From positions 1 through 64,000 of the forward strand of contig PBKS01000015.1 of the NCBI GenBank assembly GCA_002722155.1: a DNA stretch of 64,000 nt, written 5' to 3'. The position numbers and the translations under genes are program-made. Position 1 is the first letter of the stretch, and each line of letters starts with the position of its first letter. This document shows, in pieces, positions 27,373 to 40,013 of this stretch. Below the pieces are notes generated by a model. The model had not been told where the DNA came from and ran no database searches. It saw only the letters and a program-made list of their open reading frames with translations. The stretch comes from Chloroflexota bacterium (GTDB taxonomy: Bacteria > Chloroflexota > Dehalococcoidia > Lucifugimonadales > UBA826).

Positions 27373-28236
27373 TTGATCCAAGCAGGTTTCATCGGAGGAT
27401 CAGGAGTTTATGAATTGGAAGGTCTCAAAAACATCGAGACCATCGAAATCGAAACTCCTTTTGGTAGTCCCAGTTCAGCAATTACAATAGGTACCTTGGG
27501 AAACATTAAAATGGCTTTTATCCCAAGGCATGGGACTAAACATTCCTTGCTGCCGTCGGAAGTACCATACAGGGCTAATATCTACGCTCTCAAAACTTTA
27601 GGAGTTAAAAAAATAGTGTCGGTGTCAGCAGTAGGAAGCCTGAACGAAAATATTAAACCTATGGATGTAGTCATACCAGATCAATTGATTGACCGGACAA
27701 AAACGCGAGAAAATACTTTTTTTGGAGACGGACTTGTTGCTCATATAAGTTTCGCAAACCCTTTTTGCCTAAATCTTTCAACACTTATTGGATCTTTTTG
27801 CGAAGAGCTTAAGATAGAAAGGCATGCATCTGGAACTTATGTAGCAATCGAGGGACCTCAATTTTCCACAAAGGCTGAGTCTAATTTATACCGCATGTGG
27901 GGGTGCGACATCATCGGAATGACAGCCATTCCAGAAGCGAAATTAGCCCGAGAGGCTGAGATGTGCTATTCCACTATAGCCCTTGTCACAGATTATGACT
28001 GCTGGAAAGATGGTCAAGAAAATGTAAATGCCAGTATGGTTATCAATAATTTAAAACAAAATGTGAACACATCAAAAAAACTTATCAATAAAATAGCTGA
28101 GAATATTAATCTAATATCTGAGAAATGTGAATGCAATGAATCTTTGCGAGAGGCACTGGTTACCCAAAGAATTCTCAACAATCAAGAAATAGCAAAAAAA
28201 TTAAGTTTATTAGTAAAAAAATATATACCAAACTAA
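27373..28236 (+). CDS. mtnP: S-methyl-5'-thioadenosine phosphorylase
   Basis: IQAGFIGGSGVYELEGL; FIPRHGTKHSLLPSEVPYRANIYALKTLGVKKIVSVSAVGSLNE; YVAIEGPQFSTKAESNLYRMWGCDIIGMTAIPEAKLAREAEMCY. Start is TTG 27373. Confidence 0.93.
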   Translation: MIQAGFIGGSGVYELEGLKNIETIEIETPFGSPSSAITIGTLGNIKMAFIPRHGTKHSLLPSEVPYRANIYALKTLGVKKIVSVSAVGSLNENIKPMDVVIPDQLIDRTKTRENTFFGDGLVAHISFANPFCLNLSTLIGSFCEELKIERHASGTYVAIEGPQFSTKAESNLYRMWGCDIIGMTAIPEAKLAREAEMCYSTIALVTDYDCWKDGQENVNASMVINNLKQNVNTSKKLINKIAENINLISEKCECNESLREALVTQRILNNQEIAKKLSLLVKKYIPN

Positions 28237-28253
28237 AACCAAAGGAGTGCGAA

Positions 28254-28607
28254 ATGCCTAAGCAAATTGAAGGTGAACCTTACGTAAGGATTTCTGTAGA
28301 TGAAGCTGCTGAACTACATGGCAATGAAGATGTGGTCTTTGTAGATGTACGAAGGACCGACGAATATATTGAAGGTCATGTGAAAGGTGCCTTATTCATA
28401 ACTGTCGATGACGTGCTAGCACGAATAGATGAGCTCCCTAAAGACAAAGACCTCATGTTCATATGTGCCGCAGGAGTTAGAAGTGGCCTGGCATGTGAAA
28501 TGGCAGCTTCAATGGGATACGACTCCTCAAAACTCTATAACATAGAGGAAGGTACTCCTACATGGATTGAACGCGGGCACCCAACCAGCCAAGGTACCGA
28601 CTTATAA
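28254..28607 (+). CDS. Rhodanese-like domain protein
   Basis: VVFVDVRRTDEYIEGHVKGALFI; active-site CAAGVRS. Confidence 0.9.
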   Translation: MPKQIEGEPYVRISVDEAAELHGNEDVVFVDVRRTDEYIEGHVKGALFITVDDVLARIDELPKDKDLMFICAAGVRSGLACEMAASMGYDSSKLYNIEEGTPTWIERGHPTSQGTDL

Positions 28608-28610
28608 CAT

Positions 28611-30840
<2,230 letters not shown>

Positions 30841-30875
30841 TCAAAAATAAATTCGCCGTTTTATGACTTGGAGAC

Positions 30876-32093
30876 TTGATAATGACTTTAAATTTTATGG
30901 AATCAGAATCCTACTTATTCACTTCGGAATCAGTAACTGAAGGTCATCCCGACAAAATATGTGACCAGATTTCCGACGGCGTCTTAGACGCAATGATCAA
31001 ATTAGACCCAAGGGCTAGAGTAGCATGTGAGGTAGCGTGTACCACCGGTTTGGTGGTTGTAATGGGAGAAATCAGTATATCTGAAGGATATGTGGATATT
31101 CCTGGATTAGTTAGAAACACCCTTAAAAACATCGGCTATACCGACCCTTCATACGGGTTCGACTACCAGTCCTGTGGCGTCATGGTTGCCATCGATGAAC
31201 AATCATCTGACATATCTGCAGGTGTCAGCAATGCTTTGGAAACGAGATCCTCCACTATGTCGGACGATGAAGTTGAATCCCTAGGAGCGGGAGACCAAGG
31301 AATGATGGTTGGCTATGCATGTGACGAAACCCCAGAATTAATGCCTTTGCCCATGGCGCTTTCTCATCGACTGACTAAAAAACTCTCTGATGTGAGAAAA
31401 AGTGGGGAACTTAAGTATCTTAGGCCAGACGGTAAGTCCCAAGTAACGGTCGAATATTCCAAAGGAATCCCTAAACGCGTCCACACCGTCCTGCTCAGCA
31501 ATCAGCATAATCCTGAGGTTGCAAACGACACTATTGAAAAAGATCTTATCGAAAAGGTCGCCAGGGAAATTATCCCTAACGATTTACTTATAGATACTCG
31601 ATTCATCGTGAACCCATCTGGAAGGTTTGTTATAGGAGGACCGGTAGGGGATACAGGATTGACTGGAAGAAAAATATTGGTTGACACTTATGGTGGAATG
31701 GCAAGACATGGTGGTGGTGCATTCTCAGGAAAAGATCCGACAAAGGTTGATAGGTCGGCTGCATATGCTGCAAGATGGGTCGCGAAAAATCTAGTAGCAG
31801 CAGGAGTAGCAACTCAAGCGGAGGTCCAAGTCTCATACGCAATTGGAGTGTCTGCTCCCATATCTGTGTCAGTTGAAACCTTCGGTACGAACAAAATTTC
31901 GAACCAGCAAATTGATCAGATAGTAGAAACACATTTTGACTTAAGACCAGGCGCAATCATAAGAGACTTAGATCTAAGAAGGCCGATATATTATCAAACC
32001 GCATCCTATGGGCACTTTGGTAGAACAGACATTGAATTGCCTTGGGAACAAACAAATAAAGCAGAAGACATAAAGAAGTCCATAGGCCTTTAA
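30876..32093 (+). CDS. metK: S-adenosylmethionine synthetase
   Basis: [86 protein letters not shown]. Confidence 0.97.
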   Translation: MIMTLNFMESESYLFTSESVTEGHPDKICDQISDGVLDAMIKLDPRARVACEVACTTGLVVVMGEISISEGYVDIPGLVRNTLKNIGYTDPSYGFDYQSCGVMVAIDEQSSDISAGVSNALETRSSTMSDDEVESLGAGDQGMMVGYACDETPELMPLPMALSHRLTKKLSDVRKSGELKYLRPDGKSQVTVEYSKGIPKRVHTVLLSNQHNPEVANDTIEKDLIEKVAREIIPNDLLIDTRFIVNPSGRFVIGGPVGDTGLTGRKILVDTYGGMARHGGGAFSGKDPTKVDRSAAYAARWVAKNLVAAGVATQAEVQVSYAIGVSAPISVSVETFGTNKISNQQIDQIVETHFDLRPGAIIRDLDLRRPIYYQTASYGHFGRTDIELPWEQTNKAEDIKKSIGL

Positions 32094-32109
32094 TTAACGG
32101 AGAGCATTT

Positions 32110-33528
32110 TTGACTATACGATTTGGCACAGACGGCTGGAGAGCCCTGATGTCAGAAGACTTCTCAGTAGAAAATGTCAAAATATGTGCTCAGGCTGTCT
32201 GCAATTTCATGTCAGATCGTGGCATGGGCCAAAATGGACTAATTATCGGATATGACACAAGATTAAATTCTGAAATTTTCGCCAAAACGGTTGCTGAAGT
32301 GGCAACAGGTAATCAAATACCTGTTGTATTATGCGAGAAGCCCTGCCCTACCCCTGTTCTAAGTTACAACCTAGTATTAAGAGAATGTGGGGCAGGTGTA
32401 GTTATCACAGCCAGTCACAACTCAAAAGAATGGAATGGGTTCAAATTTAAACCATCTTACGGGGGTAGTGCATCCCCGGAGATAACTTCAGAAATTGAAA
32501 CCTACATATCTGATATAGAAGATTCAGAACAAATCCCTACTATGCCCATTGCTAGTGCAGAAAAGATCGGATTACTGGAAAAAATTGATCCTGAACCGAC
32601 ATATCTAAATCACATAGCAGAGCTGGTTAATCTAACTCGAATCAGAAACGCAGGTCTAAATATCGCTGTCGATTCTATGCATGGTGCAGGGTCGAAATAT
32701 TTCACAAAACTAATCGAAGGTGGAACCAGTAGGGTTGTGGAGATAAGAGATGAATATAATCCCAATTTCCCAAATATGATTCAACCTGAACCCATAGAAA
32801 AAAACCTGAAACCATTAAAAGATTTTATCGAGGGTTCAAATTTCGACGTGGGTCTGGCTACCGACGGCGATGGGGATAGACTGGGATTGCTGGACGAAAA
32901 TGGTAATTACATTTCTACTCTTCAAGCCTTCGCCTTGATCTGTAAACATCTTCTTGAAAACTTGGAGATGAAAGGTCCCATTATTAAATCCATAACTATG
33001 ACAAATGTGATAAACAAATTGGGGGAACTCCACGAGGTAGACGTCATAGACACCCCAGTAGGGTTCAAATATTTGGGTCCAGTCATGATGGAGGAAAATG
33101 CCATCGCTGCAGGAGAAGAAAGTGGTGGATATGGATTTAATGGTCACATACCTGAAAGAGATGGTCTTCTTTCAGGATTGATGATCTTGGACCTCATGTC
33201 TATTACACAATTAAATCCCTCTGATCTTTTAGAAGAATTAGAAGATTTGGTAGGGGTCTATCACTACGACAGACACGATATTGAATTTGAAGAACAAGAT
33301 CGAGAGGAAAAACTCCTTCAAATAGCCGATGCAAAATTTGAATCTGTAGGAGGTTTAAAAGTAGTATCGACAGATAATAGAGATGGACTTAAATTAAATT
33401 TAGAAGAAAATGCTTGGGCCCTTATCAGGATCTCCGGAACAGAACCGTTGATCAGGATCTATTCAGAAGCATCCACAGCTGATCAGGTGGAAAAAATCAT
33501 CGCAATTTGCAGTAAGATATTCGAATAA
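32110..33528 (+). CDS. Phosphoglucomutase/phosphomannomutase
   Basis: TASHNSKEWNGFKFKP phosphoserine loop; ATDGDGDRLGLLDE; GEESGGYGFNGHIPERDG; RISGTEPLIRIY. Confidence 0.92.
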   Translation: MTIRFGTDGWRALMSEDFSVENVKICAQAVCNFMSDRGMGQNGLIIGYDTRLNSEIFAKTVAEVATGNQIPVVLCEKPCPTPVLSYNLVLRECGAGVVITASHNSKEWNGFKFKPSYGGSASPEITSEIETYISDIEDSEQIPTMPIASAEKIGLLEKIDPEPTYLNHIAELVNLTRIRNAGLNIAVDSMHGAGSKYFTKLIEGGTSRVVEIRDEYNPNFPNMIQPEPIEKNLKPLKDFIEGSNFDVGLATDGDGDRLGLLDENGNYISTLQAFALICKHLLENLEMKGPIIKSITMTNVINKLGELHEVDVIDTPVGFKYLGPVMMEENAIAAGEESGGYGFNGHIPERDGLLSGLMILDLMSITQLNPSDLLEELEDLVGVYHYDRHDIEFEEQDREEKLLQIADAKFESVGGLKVVSTDNRDGLKLNLEENAWALIRISGTEPLIRIYSEASTADQVEKIIAICSKIFE

Positions 33529-33600
33529 TGAACCGTAAATTACACATAGTTGATTATTCATAGACCTACCCCTTCCTCACAAAAATGCTAGGAGTCTAAA

Positions 33601-34698
33601 GTGTTAGATAGATTTAAAGTACCTAAAGAAGATGAAGTAAAAGTCTCTGAATCTGCTCTTCGTAAGACAGTCCAAGAAATATTCGCAAAAACTGGGTTAA
33701 GCAAGGAAGATTCCCAAAATGGTGCTGAAGTACTAGTTACCGCAGACTTGAGAGGTGTTGAAAGCCATGGGGTCTCCAATATGCTGAGAATATATGTACA
33801 ACTGTTCGAGCAAGGAGAACTCAATAAAACCCCAAACCTAACGGTGATTAAAGAAACCCCTGGAACAGCGACAATAGACGCAGACAGAGCTCTTGGAATC
33901 ATGGCAGGCGTACCAGCCATGGAAAGAGCTATCTCGAAAGCTAGGAACGTCGGAGTAGGAATTGTAACAATGTTCAATAGTGGACACATGGGAGCTGTCG
34001 GTCATTTCTCAATGATGGCTGCTCAACAAGACATGGTGGGAATGTGCTCAGTAGCGGCTGGTACAGGAATTTTACCGACATTTGGTGCTGAACCCAAACT
34101 AGGAACAAATCCAATTTCTATAGCATCCCCATCAAATCTCGAAGCCCCAATATTGTTTGACGCTGCAACTTCTGCCGTTGCTGGCAACAAATTGAGATTG
34201 GCGGCAAGAGTAGATGCAACACTTTTACCTGGTTGGGTAGCCAGTAGCGACGGGTCCCCGATCATGGAAGAGACGAAAATAGTCAATAGGGACGATTACC
34301 ATCAGCTACCTTTAGGCGGTTCAAGAGAACAAGGCTCACACAAAGGTTACGGTTTCGGACTGATGGTAGAAATACTTGGTTCACTTCTATCTGGAGATGA
34401 CCCAGGAATGTTAAGAGACACACCATCCTGGACACCTTCTAGAACCTATTTTGCTGCCTATAATGTAGAAGCTTTCACAGATGTAAATCTGTACAAAAAA
34501 AATATGGATGACATGCTTTCTACTCTTAAAAACACACCGCCTGCACCTGGCCATGAACGGGTTCTATACCCAGGTCTTTCTGAAAGCGAAGAAATGGCCA
34601 AAAGAAAAGAAACAGGAATACCCCTCCATAAGGAAGTAATTGAATGGTTTTCTTCAACCACAAAAAGGTTAGGGTTAGAAGAAATGGAACTATTGTAA
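33601..34698 (+). CDS. Ldh family oxidoreductase (malate/lactate dehydrogenase, YlbC-type)
   Basis: VTADLRGVESHGVSNMLRIYVQ; FNSGHMGAVGHFSMMAA; GTNPISIASP; GSREQGSHKGYGFGLMVEIL. GTG start. Confidence 0.88.
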   Translation: MLDRFKVPKEDEVKVSESALRKTVQEIFAKTGLSKEDSQNGAEVLVTADLRGVESHGVSNMLRIYVQLFEQGELNKTPNLTVIKETPGTATIDADRALGIMAGVPAMERAISKARNVGVGIVTMFNSGHMGAVGHFSMMAAQQDMVGMCSVAAGTGILPTFGAEPKLGTNPISIASPSNLEAPILFDAATSAVAGNKLRLAARVDATLLPGWVASSDGSPIMEETKIVNRDDYHQLPLGGSREQGSHKGYGFGLMVEILGSLLSGDDPGMLRDTPSWTPSRTYFAAYNVEAFTDVNLYKKNMDDMLSTLKNTPPAPGHERVLYPGLSESEEMAKRKETGIPLHKEVIEWFSSTTKRLGLEEMELL

Positions 34699-34737
34699 AT
34701 ATATATCCGTTAGGTTTTAAGGGTACCTTTCATCAAT

Positions 34738-37533
34738 ATGAACGAAAAAGCTGCAAGTAGAAGTAAGAATAAATCACTGCTGATCCTTATTGATGGGCAC
34801 GCCTTAATCCACCGGGCATTTCATGCCATACAACAACCTTTGACTGTCAGCACAAGTGGCGAGGACGTAAGAGGAGTATATGGATTTATTAATGCTTTTA
34901 TTCGAGCTTTATCAGAACTGAAACCAACTCATGTGGCTATAACCTTTGATCTGTCAGCTCCCACGTTTCGACATAAAATGTTCGATGAATATAAGGCACA
35001 TCGCGCGCCTACTCCTCCTGAACTACGACCTCAATTCGACCGAGTCAGGCAAGCCATGTCGGCATTCCAAGTCCCAATCTACGAAATGGAAGGATATGAG
35101 GCCGATGACCTCCTAGGCACTTTATCTAAGCAAGCAGAGGATATGAATCTAGATACGGTTATATTGACAGGAGATTCTGATACTCTCCAGTTGGTATCTG
35201 AACACACACGAGTTTTTATGAGTTCCAGTTTCCAGAAATCTTCTATGTACGATATAGAAGCTGTGAAAGAAAGATACGGAGGACTCGGACCAGAATTTGT
35301 ATCGCAGATAAAAGCCCTTCAAGGTGACTCATCTGACAATATACCCGGAATCCCAGGCATCGGGATAAAAACTGCCATAAAACTACTTTCAGATTTCGGT
35401 TCTATACAGGGCATATATGAGAATTTAGAAGATGTGACCCCTCCTAGGGCCAAGAAAAATTTGTCTGAGAACATTGATATAGCGGAAAAAAGTCAGATCT
35501 TAACCAAAATAGTTAGGGACGCACCGGTAACACTAGACATTGCCACAAGTGAATTTGGTATTTTTGACAGGGATAAAGTGGTCGACTTATTTAGAGCATT
35601 AGAGTTTCATTCGATAATACCTAAAATTCCTACAAGTAAATCACTCGTTGCCAACGATGCAGAAAATCAGACTCAACTCTCTTTTTTGGATGAGAAAATA
35701 GACACAGAATACATTGTAGTAAACGATGAAAATTCTCTAGCTGATCTAATAACAAAAATAGATATACCGAATGGCTTTTCCTTCGACACAGAAACCACCT
35801 CAACGAATCCAATGACGTGTGAACTAGTGGGTATATCTATAGCTATCGAGCCGCACAAAGGCTGGTATATACCTGTTGGCCATAAAGAAGGAGTCCAGCT
35901 GCGCAAAGATCTAGTCATTGCTGCATTGAAACCTATATTGGAAAATAATGCGGTTCCTAAAAGGGCTCACAACGCCAATTTCGACATGATGGTGTTGATG
36001 AACGATGGCATAAAAGTGGAGGGACTTTCTTTTGACACTATGGTTGCTGCACATCTGTCTGGCAGACGAAATTGGGGGTTGAAAGAACTCACACTAGAGT
36101 GTTTCGGCGAAGAAATGACGCCTATTAAAAATTTGATCGGCACTGGAAAATCGCAAATAACTATGGCAGAAGTACCGATCGACGTAGCTTCAGAATACGC
36201 AACGGCCGACGCAGATTTTACTGAACGCCTTCATAAGATGATGCAATTCGAACTAGAACAAAAAAATATTTCTAAATTATTTGAGGAAGTTGAAGTCCCT
36301 TTAATACCTATTTTAGTCACCATGCAAAGAAATGGTCTCAAACTGAACGAAAAATTATTGGACGATATGTCCATCACCATTGGGCAGCAACTAGACGAAA
36401 TTAAATCCGCAATGTTTGAACTAATCGGCCATGAATTCAATTTGAATTCTCCTAAGCAATTGAGTGAATTACTATTTTCAGAGCTCAATCTTCCTACTAC
36501 AAGAAAAACTAAGAGTGGGCATTCAACTGATGCTCAAGCGTTGGAAGATCTCAAAGTAATCCTAGACAGAGGCGATTCCCAAGATTCTGACCCCAGATCC
36601 TATGAAGTGTTAAACAGAATTTTAGAGCATCGAGAACTGTCCAAAATTAAATCTACCTATATAGATGCCCTACCGACCATGATTAACAAATCTACTGGAC
36701 GTGTTCATACTTCATACAGGCAGACAGGAACAACAACTGGACGCTTATCGAGTAACGATCCCAATGTCCAAAATATTCCTGTTCGAACAGAGCTAGGCAG
36801 GAAAGTTCGTGAAGCTTTTGTGGTTGAAAACCCAGAGGAGAATTTACTGCTGGCCGCCGACTACTCACAAATAGAGCTTAGGGTACTAGCTCATCTATCC
36901 AAAGATTCAGGATTACTGGATGCCTTTCACCGAGGAGAAGACATCCACAGTGCGACTAGCTCTTTAGTAAATGGAATCCCAATAGAATCAGTTACCCCGG
37001 AGATGAGAAGAATTGCCAAGGTCCTAAATTTTGGAGTTATATATGGTTTGAGCCCGCATGGAATAGCACGACAAACTGACCTTACACAAAAAGCAGGAAA
37101 AGAGTTCATAGATATCTACTTCAGCAAATATCCAGGGATATTAAATTATCTGGATAGTGTCAAATCCCAATGCCAATCCAGTGGCTATATAGAAACATTG
37201 TTAGGACGAAGAAGATATCTACCTGAAATAAATTCCAGAAATTTCCACCTGAGAAGTCAAGCTGAAAGAGCTGCCATAAATATGCCGATACAGGGAACCG
37301 CTGCGGATATCATAAAAGTCGCCATGATAAACATCGATCGTCAACTTACAAAGCTGCACTTGAAGTCCAAAATGATACTTCAAGTGCACGATGAACTAAT
37401 ATTTGAGGTTCCTAAAAAAGAACTTCCCGAAATGGAATCCCTCGTGGGGGAACTTATGCCTTCAGCTATATCTCTCGAAGTCCCTCTCGAAATCGAAATG
37501 AAAACGGGTTCTGATTGGGGTAATTTAACCTAA
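34738..37533 (+). CDS. polA: DNA polymerase I
   Basis: 5' nuclease domain (LILIDGHALIHRAFHA), FDTETTS exonuclease motif, AADYSQIELRVLAHLS, RRIAKVLNFGVIYG, QVHDELIFEVP. Confidence 0.97.
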   Translation: MNEKAASRSKNKSLLILIDGHALIHRAFHAIQQPLTVSTSGEDVRGVYGFINAFIRALSELKPTHVAITFDLSAPTFRHKMFDEYKAHRAPTPPELRPQFDRVRQAMSAFQVPIYEMEGYEADDLLGTLSKQAEDMNLDTVILTGDSDTLQLVSEHTRVFMSSSFQKSSMYDIEAVKERYGGLGPEFVSQIKALQGDSSDNIPGIPGIGIKTAIKLLSDFGSIQGIYENLEDVTPPRAKKNLSENIDIAEKSQILTKIVRDAPVTLDIATSEFGIFDRDKVVDLFRALEFHSIIPKIPTSKSLVANDAENQTQLSFLDEKIDTEYIVVNDENSLADLITKIDIPNGFSFDTETTSTNPMTCELVGISIAIEPHKGWYIPVGHKEGVQLRKDLVIAALKPILENNAVPKRAHNANFDMMVLMNDGIKVEGLSFDTMVAAHLSGRRNWGLKELTLECFGEEMTPIKNLIGTGKSQITMAEVPIDVASEYATADADFTERLHKMMQFELEQKNISKLFEEVEVPLIPILVTMQRNGLKLNEKLLDDMSITIGQQLDEIKSAMFELIGHEFNLNSPKQLSELLFSELNLPTTRKTKSGHSTDAQALEDLKVILDRGDSQDSDPRSYEVLNRILEHRELSKIKSTYIDALPTMINKSTGRVHTSYRQTGTTTGRLSSNDPNVQNIPVRTELGRKVREAFVVENPEENLLLAADYSQIELRVLAHLSKDSGLLDAFHRGEDIHSATSSLVNGIPIESVTPEMRRIAKVLNFGVIYGLSPHGIARQTDLTQKAGKEFIDIYFSKYPGILNYLDSVKSQCQSSGYIETLLGRRRYLPEINSRNFHLRSQAERAAINMPIQGTAADIIKVAMINIDRQLTKLHLKSKMILQVHDELIFEVPKKELPEMESLVGELMPSAISLEVPLEIEMKTGSDWGNLT
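37355..37388. repeat. 12-bp inverted repeat (tgcacttgaagt / acttcaagtgca) inside polA
   Basis: Perfect arms with a 10-nt loop (ccaaaatgat). Confidence 0.8.
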
Positions 37534-37574
37534 ATGTTTAAAGGCCATCAGAATATCAAAACGGTCACAGTATT

Positions 37575-39002
37575 CTAATAATTTTTGACTTTGTAGCGCC
37601 CTCCTAGCATTACCACAAGCATTCCTATTATCAAAACACCGACACCGCCATAAAAAACAAATTTTAATCCTCTAACAAACGCAACTAATACAGATGTCGC
37701 GCTATCAGTGGTCAAATCAGACAAAGTAGGTTCATATCCCATGTAAGCCATAACCAATGTGGCCATAGCGGTACCGATAGAGATACCTATGGCGCTCCCA
37801 CTATTTCTTGTTGTATGCATAAATCCGGAAATAACACCATGAAAATTAGAGGCAACGGATCCAAGGATCTGTTTATTATTGGGACCAAAAAATATTCCGT
37901 TGGCCAAACTTGTAGACGTCATTCCTAATATCACTAATTCCCATGAAGATTCCACCGTTAGATTTGTCAGAATATAAAGGCCTATAGAGGCCGCAACAAG
38001 CCCTGCTATCGAAAAAATATATGGACCAAATTTATCAGACAAGTATCCGCAAAAAACCCCTGCGACCGCCATTGATATTGCCCCTACACCCATGATGAAA
38101 CCGATTTGCTGAGGAGAATAACCGGCCACAATTTCCAAAAAAAATGGCATAAAGAAAAAAGAACTAGAAGTCCCCACAAAAAAAAGAAAATGCGCAGATA
38201 CACCAGAGGAAAACAACCTGTTACGAAATAACCTCAAATCAATCATTGGCTCTTCAACTAACATTTCACGAAAAATGAAAGCAATGAATCCAGCAATAGA
38301 TAAACAGGAAATAGTAATTGTTACGGGATTCAAAAATCCTATCTTGGAACCCCAGGTTGCAGCCTGTAAAAGACCCGCTATTCCAACTGTGAAAAGGGCC
38401 GCCCCAAGCCAATCAAACCGAAACTCCCTGAATTTGATTGAGGACACATGATTTGATTTAACTAACGTATATGCTGCTGTAGTTGAGACAATACCCAGAA
38501 CACCCAAAAAGAAATATAAAAATCGCCAACTATAACTATTTAGAATAAATCCCGCTATCAGAGGTCCAACTCCACTGCCAATACCTACAACAGCAATGTA
38601 GAGCCCTAAAGCCCTTCCTCCTTGGGAAGGAGAAAAGATAGATAAAACCAGAGCCATGGAAGTACCTTGTGTCATGCCACTTCCTACACCTCTGATCAAA
38701 CTAAGAACTATTAGAATCCCTATTGAATTGCTGAATCCTGCAAAAACCGTAGTCACAGCCACGAGGGTTAGTCCACAAACATAAATTTTCTTATGTCCGA
38801 GCAAATCCGAAATCCTACTCATAGGGAGAAGTGAGGCGCTGATCGACAAAACATAACCAATTAGTACCCATTGAGCAGTGGAAAGATCTGAAGCAAAAAA
38901 ACGTGAGATGGAAGGAAGAGCCAACATAATTCCACCCTGGTCGACCACCATACAAAATACTCCCAAAGAAATTGCCAGGAAAGGTATTAAAGGTCTATTC
39001 AT
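37575..39002 (-). CDS. MFS transporter (DHA2-like)
   Basis: 14-TM-like hydrophobic pattern; VLIGYVLSISASLLPMSRISDLLGHKKIYVCG; GSGVGPLIAGFILNSYSWRFLYFF. Confidence 0.87.
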   Translation of the reverse strand: MNRPLIPFLAISLGVFCMVVDQGGIMLALPSISRFFASDLSTAQWVLIGYVLSISASLLPMSRISDLLGHKKIYVCGLTLVAVTTVFAGFSNSIGILIVLSLIRGVGSGMTQGTSMALVLSIFSPSQGGRALGLYIAVVGIGSGVGPLIAGFILNSYSWRFLYFFLGVLGIVSTTAAYTLVKSNHVSSIKFREFRFDWLGAALFTVGIAGLLQAATWGSKIGFLNPVTITISCLSIAGFIAFIFREMLVEEPMIDLRLFRNRLFSSGVSAHFLFFVGTSSSFFFMPFFLEIVAGYSPQQIGFIMGVGAISMAVAGVFCGYLSDKFGPYIFSIAGLVAASIGLYILTNLTVESSWELVILGMTSTSLANGIFFGPNNKQILGSVASNFHGVISGFMHTTRNSGSAIGISIGTAMATLVMAYMGYEPTLSDLTTDSATSVLVAFVRGLKFVFYGGVGVLIIGMLVVMLGGRYKVKNY

Positions 39003-39141
39003 TCGAGATGTATTTAATCAAGGGGTTTCTCACAGATGTATATTCTATCTCAAAGAAATGCTCGCAAAATTTGCCATTAATTTGAATCATCAGAATATTG
39101 GCATGCTGTAACGAAAACTATTAGAATTAAGTACAAAGCAA

Positions 39142-39217
39142 GCGGGAGTAACTCAGTGGCTAGAGTATCTGCCTTCCAAGCAGAAGGTCGCCGGTTCGAA
39201 TCCGGTCTCCCGCTCCA
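39142..39217 (+). tRNA. tRNA-Gly (TCC), CCA encoded
   Basis: GCGGGAGTAACTCAGTGGCTAGAGTATCTGCCTTCCAAGCAGAAGGTCGCCGGTTCGAATCCGGTCTCCCGCTCCA; anticodon loop CTTCCAA. Confidence 0.95.
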
Positions 39218-39265
39218 AACCTGCAAAAGACATTTAAATCAGTCAAACTTTATTTCAGGTTCAAT

Positions 39266-39985
39266 ATGATCTCCTCTGAGAAACCAGAATTCACTGTGAA
39301 ACTATGGTGTAGAAAGAGTCAAAAAGCCCATTCAATCAGCATAAGGACGCTACCTCCATATGGAGTTGAAATAGTAATACCGGCAAATACCAACGATAAC
39401 TTCGTAAAAAAGATCATCGGCCAAAACCAAGCTTATATAAATCAAAAATTATCTGAAATTAAAAAACGCAATATAGACATCAAACCACTGGCAATCTTTC
39501 TCCCGGTGACCAATGAGCACATCAAAATTGTGTACCTCAAATCTACTTCGATCCATACTCCTATTGAAGTGGTAGATGGAACTTTGACACTCAATGAACC
39601 GACAGGGATGGAATCGCTGATCGACAATTCGAAGCTTTTGCAGGTATGGCTACAAAAAATAGCTACCCCGGTTTTGAAAAATATTTTAGATACCACTGCT
39701 CAGAAATTAAACATCCCATATAACAAAATTAAAGTAGGCCCACGGAAAAGCATTTGGGGTAGCTGTTCCTATAAACAAAATATAAATCTGAACAGAAATC
39801 TGATCTTCCTAAAATCTGATCTGATCGAATATGTAATAACTCACGAATTGTGCCATGTTTTTGAAATGAACCACTCCCCAAGTTTCTGGTCCTTACTTAA
39901 TGAAATGTTTCCTAATTACCGCAAAATTAAAGACCAATTAAGGTCTAATGCAAGCAGTTCAATACCTTCGTGGGCGATAGTTTGA
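39266..39985 (+). CDS. M48/YgjP-like metal-dependent hydrolase
   Basis: GSCSYKQNINLNRNLIFLKSDLIEYVITHELCHVFEMNHSPSFWSLL: W-G-S-C and HELCH...H motifs of the YgjP/WLM family. Confidence 0.88.
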   Translation: MISSEKPEFTVKLWCRKSQKAHSISIRTLPPYGVEIVIPANTNDNFVKKIIGQNQAYINQKLSEIKKRNIDIKPLAIFLPVTNEHIKIVYLKSTSIHTPIEVVDGTLTLNEPTGMESLIDNSKLLQVWLQKIATPVLKNILDTTAQKLNIPYNKIKVGPRKSIWGSCSYKQNINLNRNLIFLKSDLIEYVITHELCHVFEMNHSPSFWSLLNEMFPNYRKIKDQLRSNASSSIPSWAIV

Positions 39986-40013
39986 AAATCCGTCTAATTA
40001 AACAATCCCGGTA

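Noticed and set aside
33588-33989. 133-aa ORF antisense to the Ldh-family gene
   Set aside because: Overlaps the N-terminal half of a conserved enzyme; no protein features.
39142-39217. tRNA-Gly as a second element insertion site
   Set aside because: No integrase, direct repeat or atypical gene content seen next to it.
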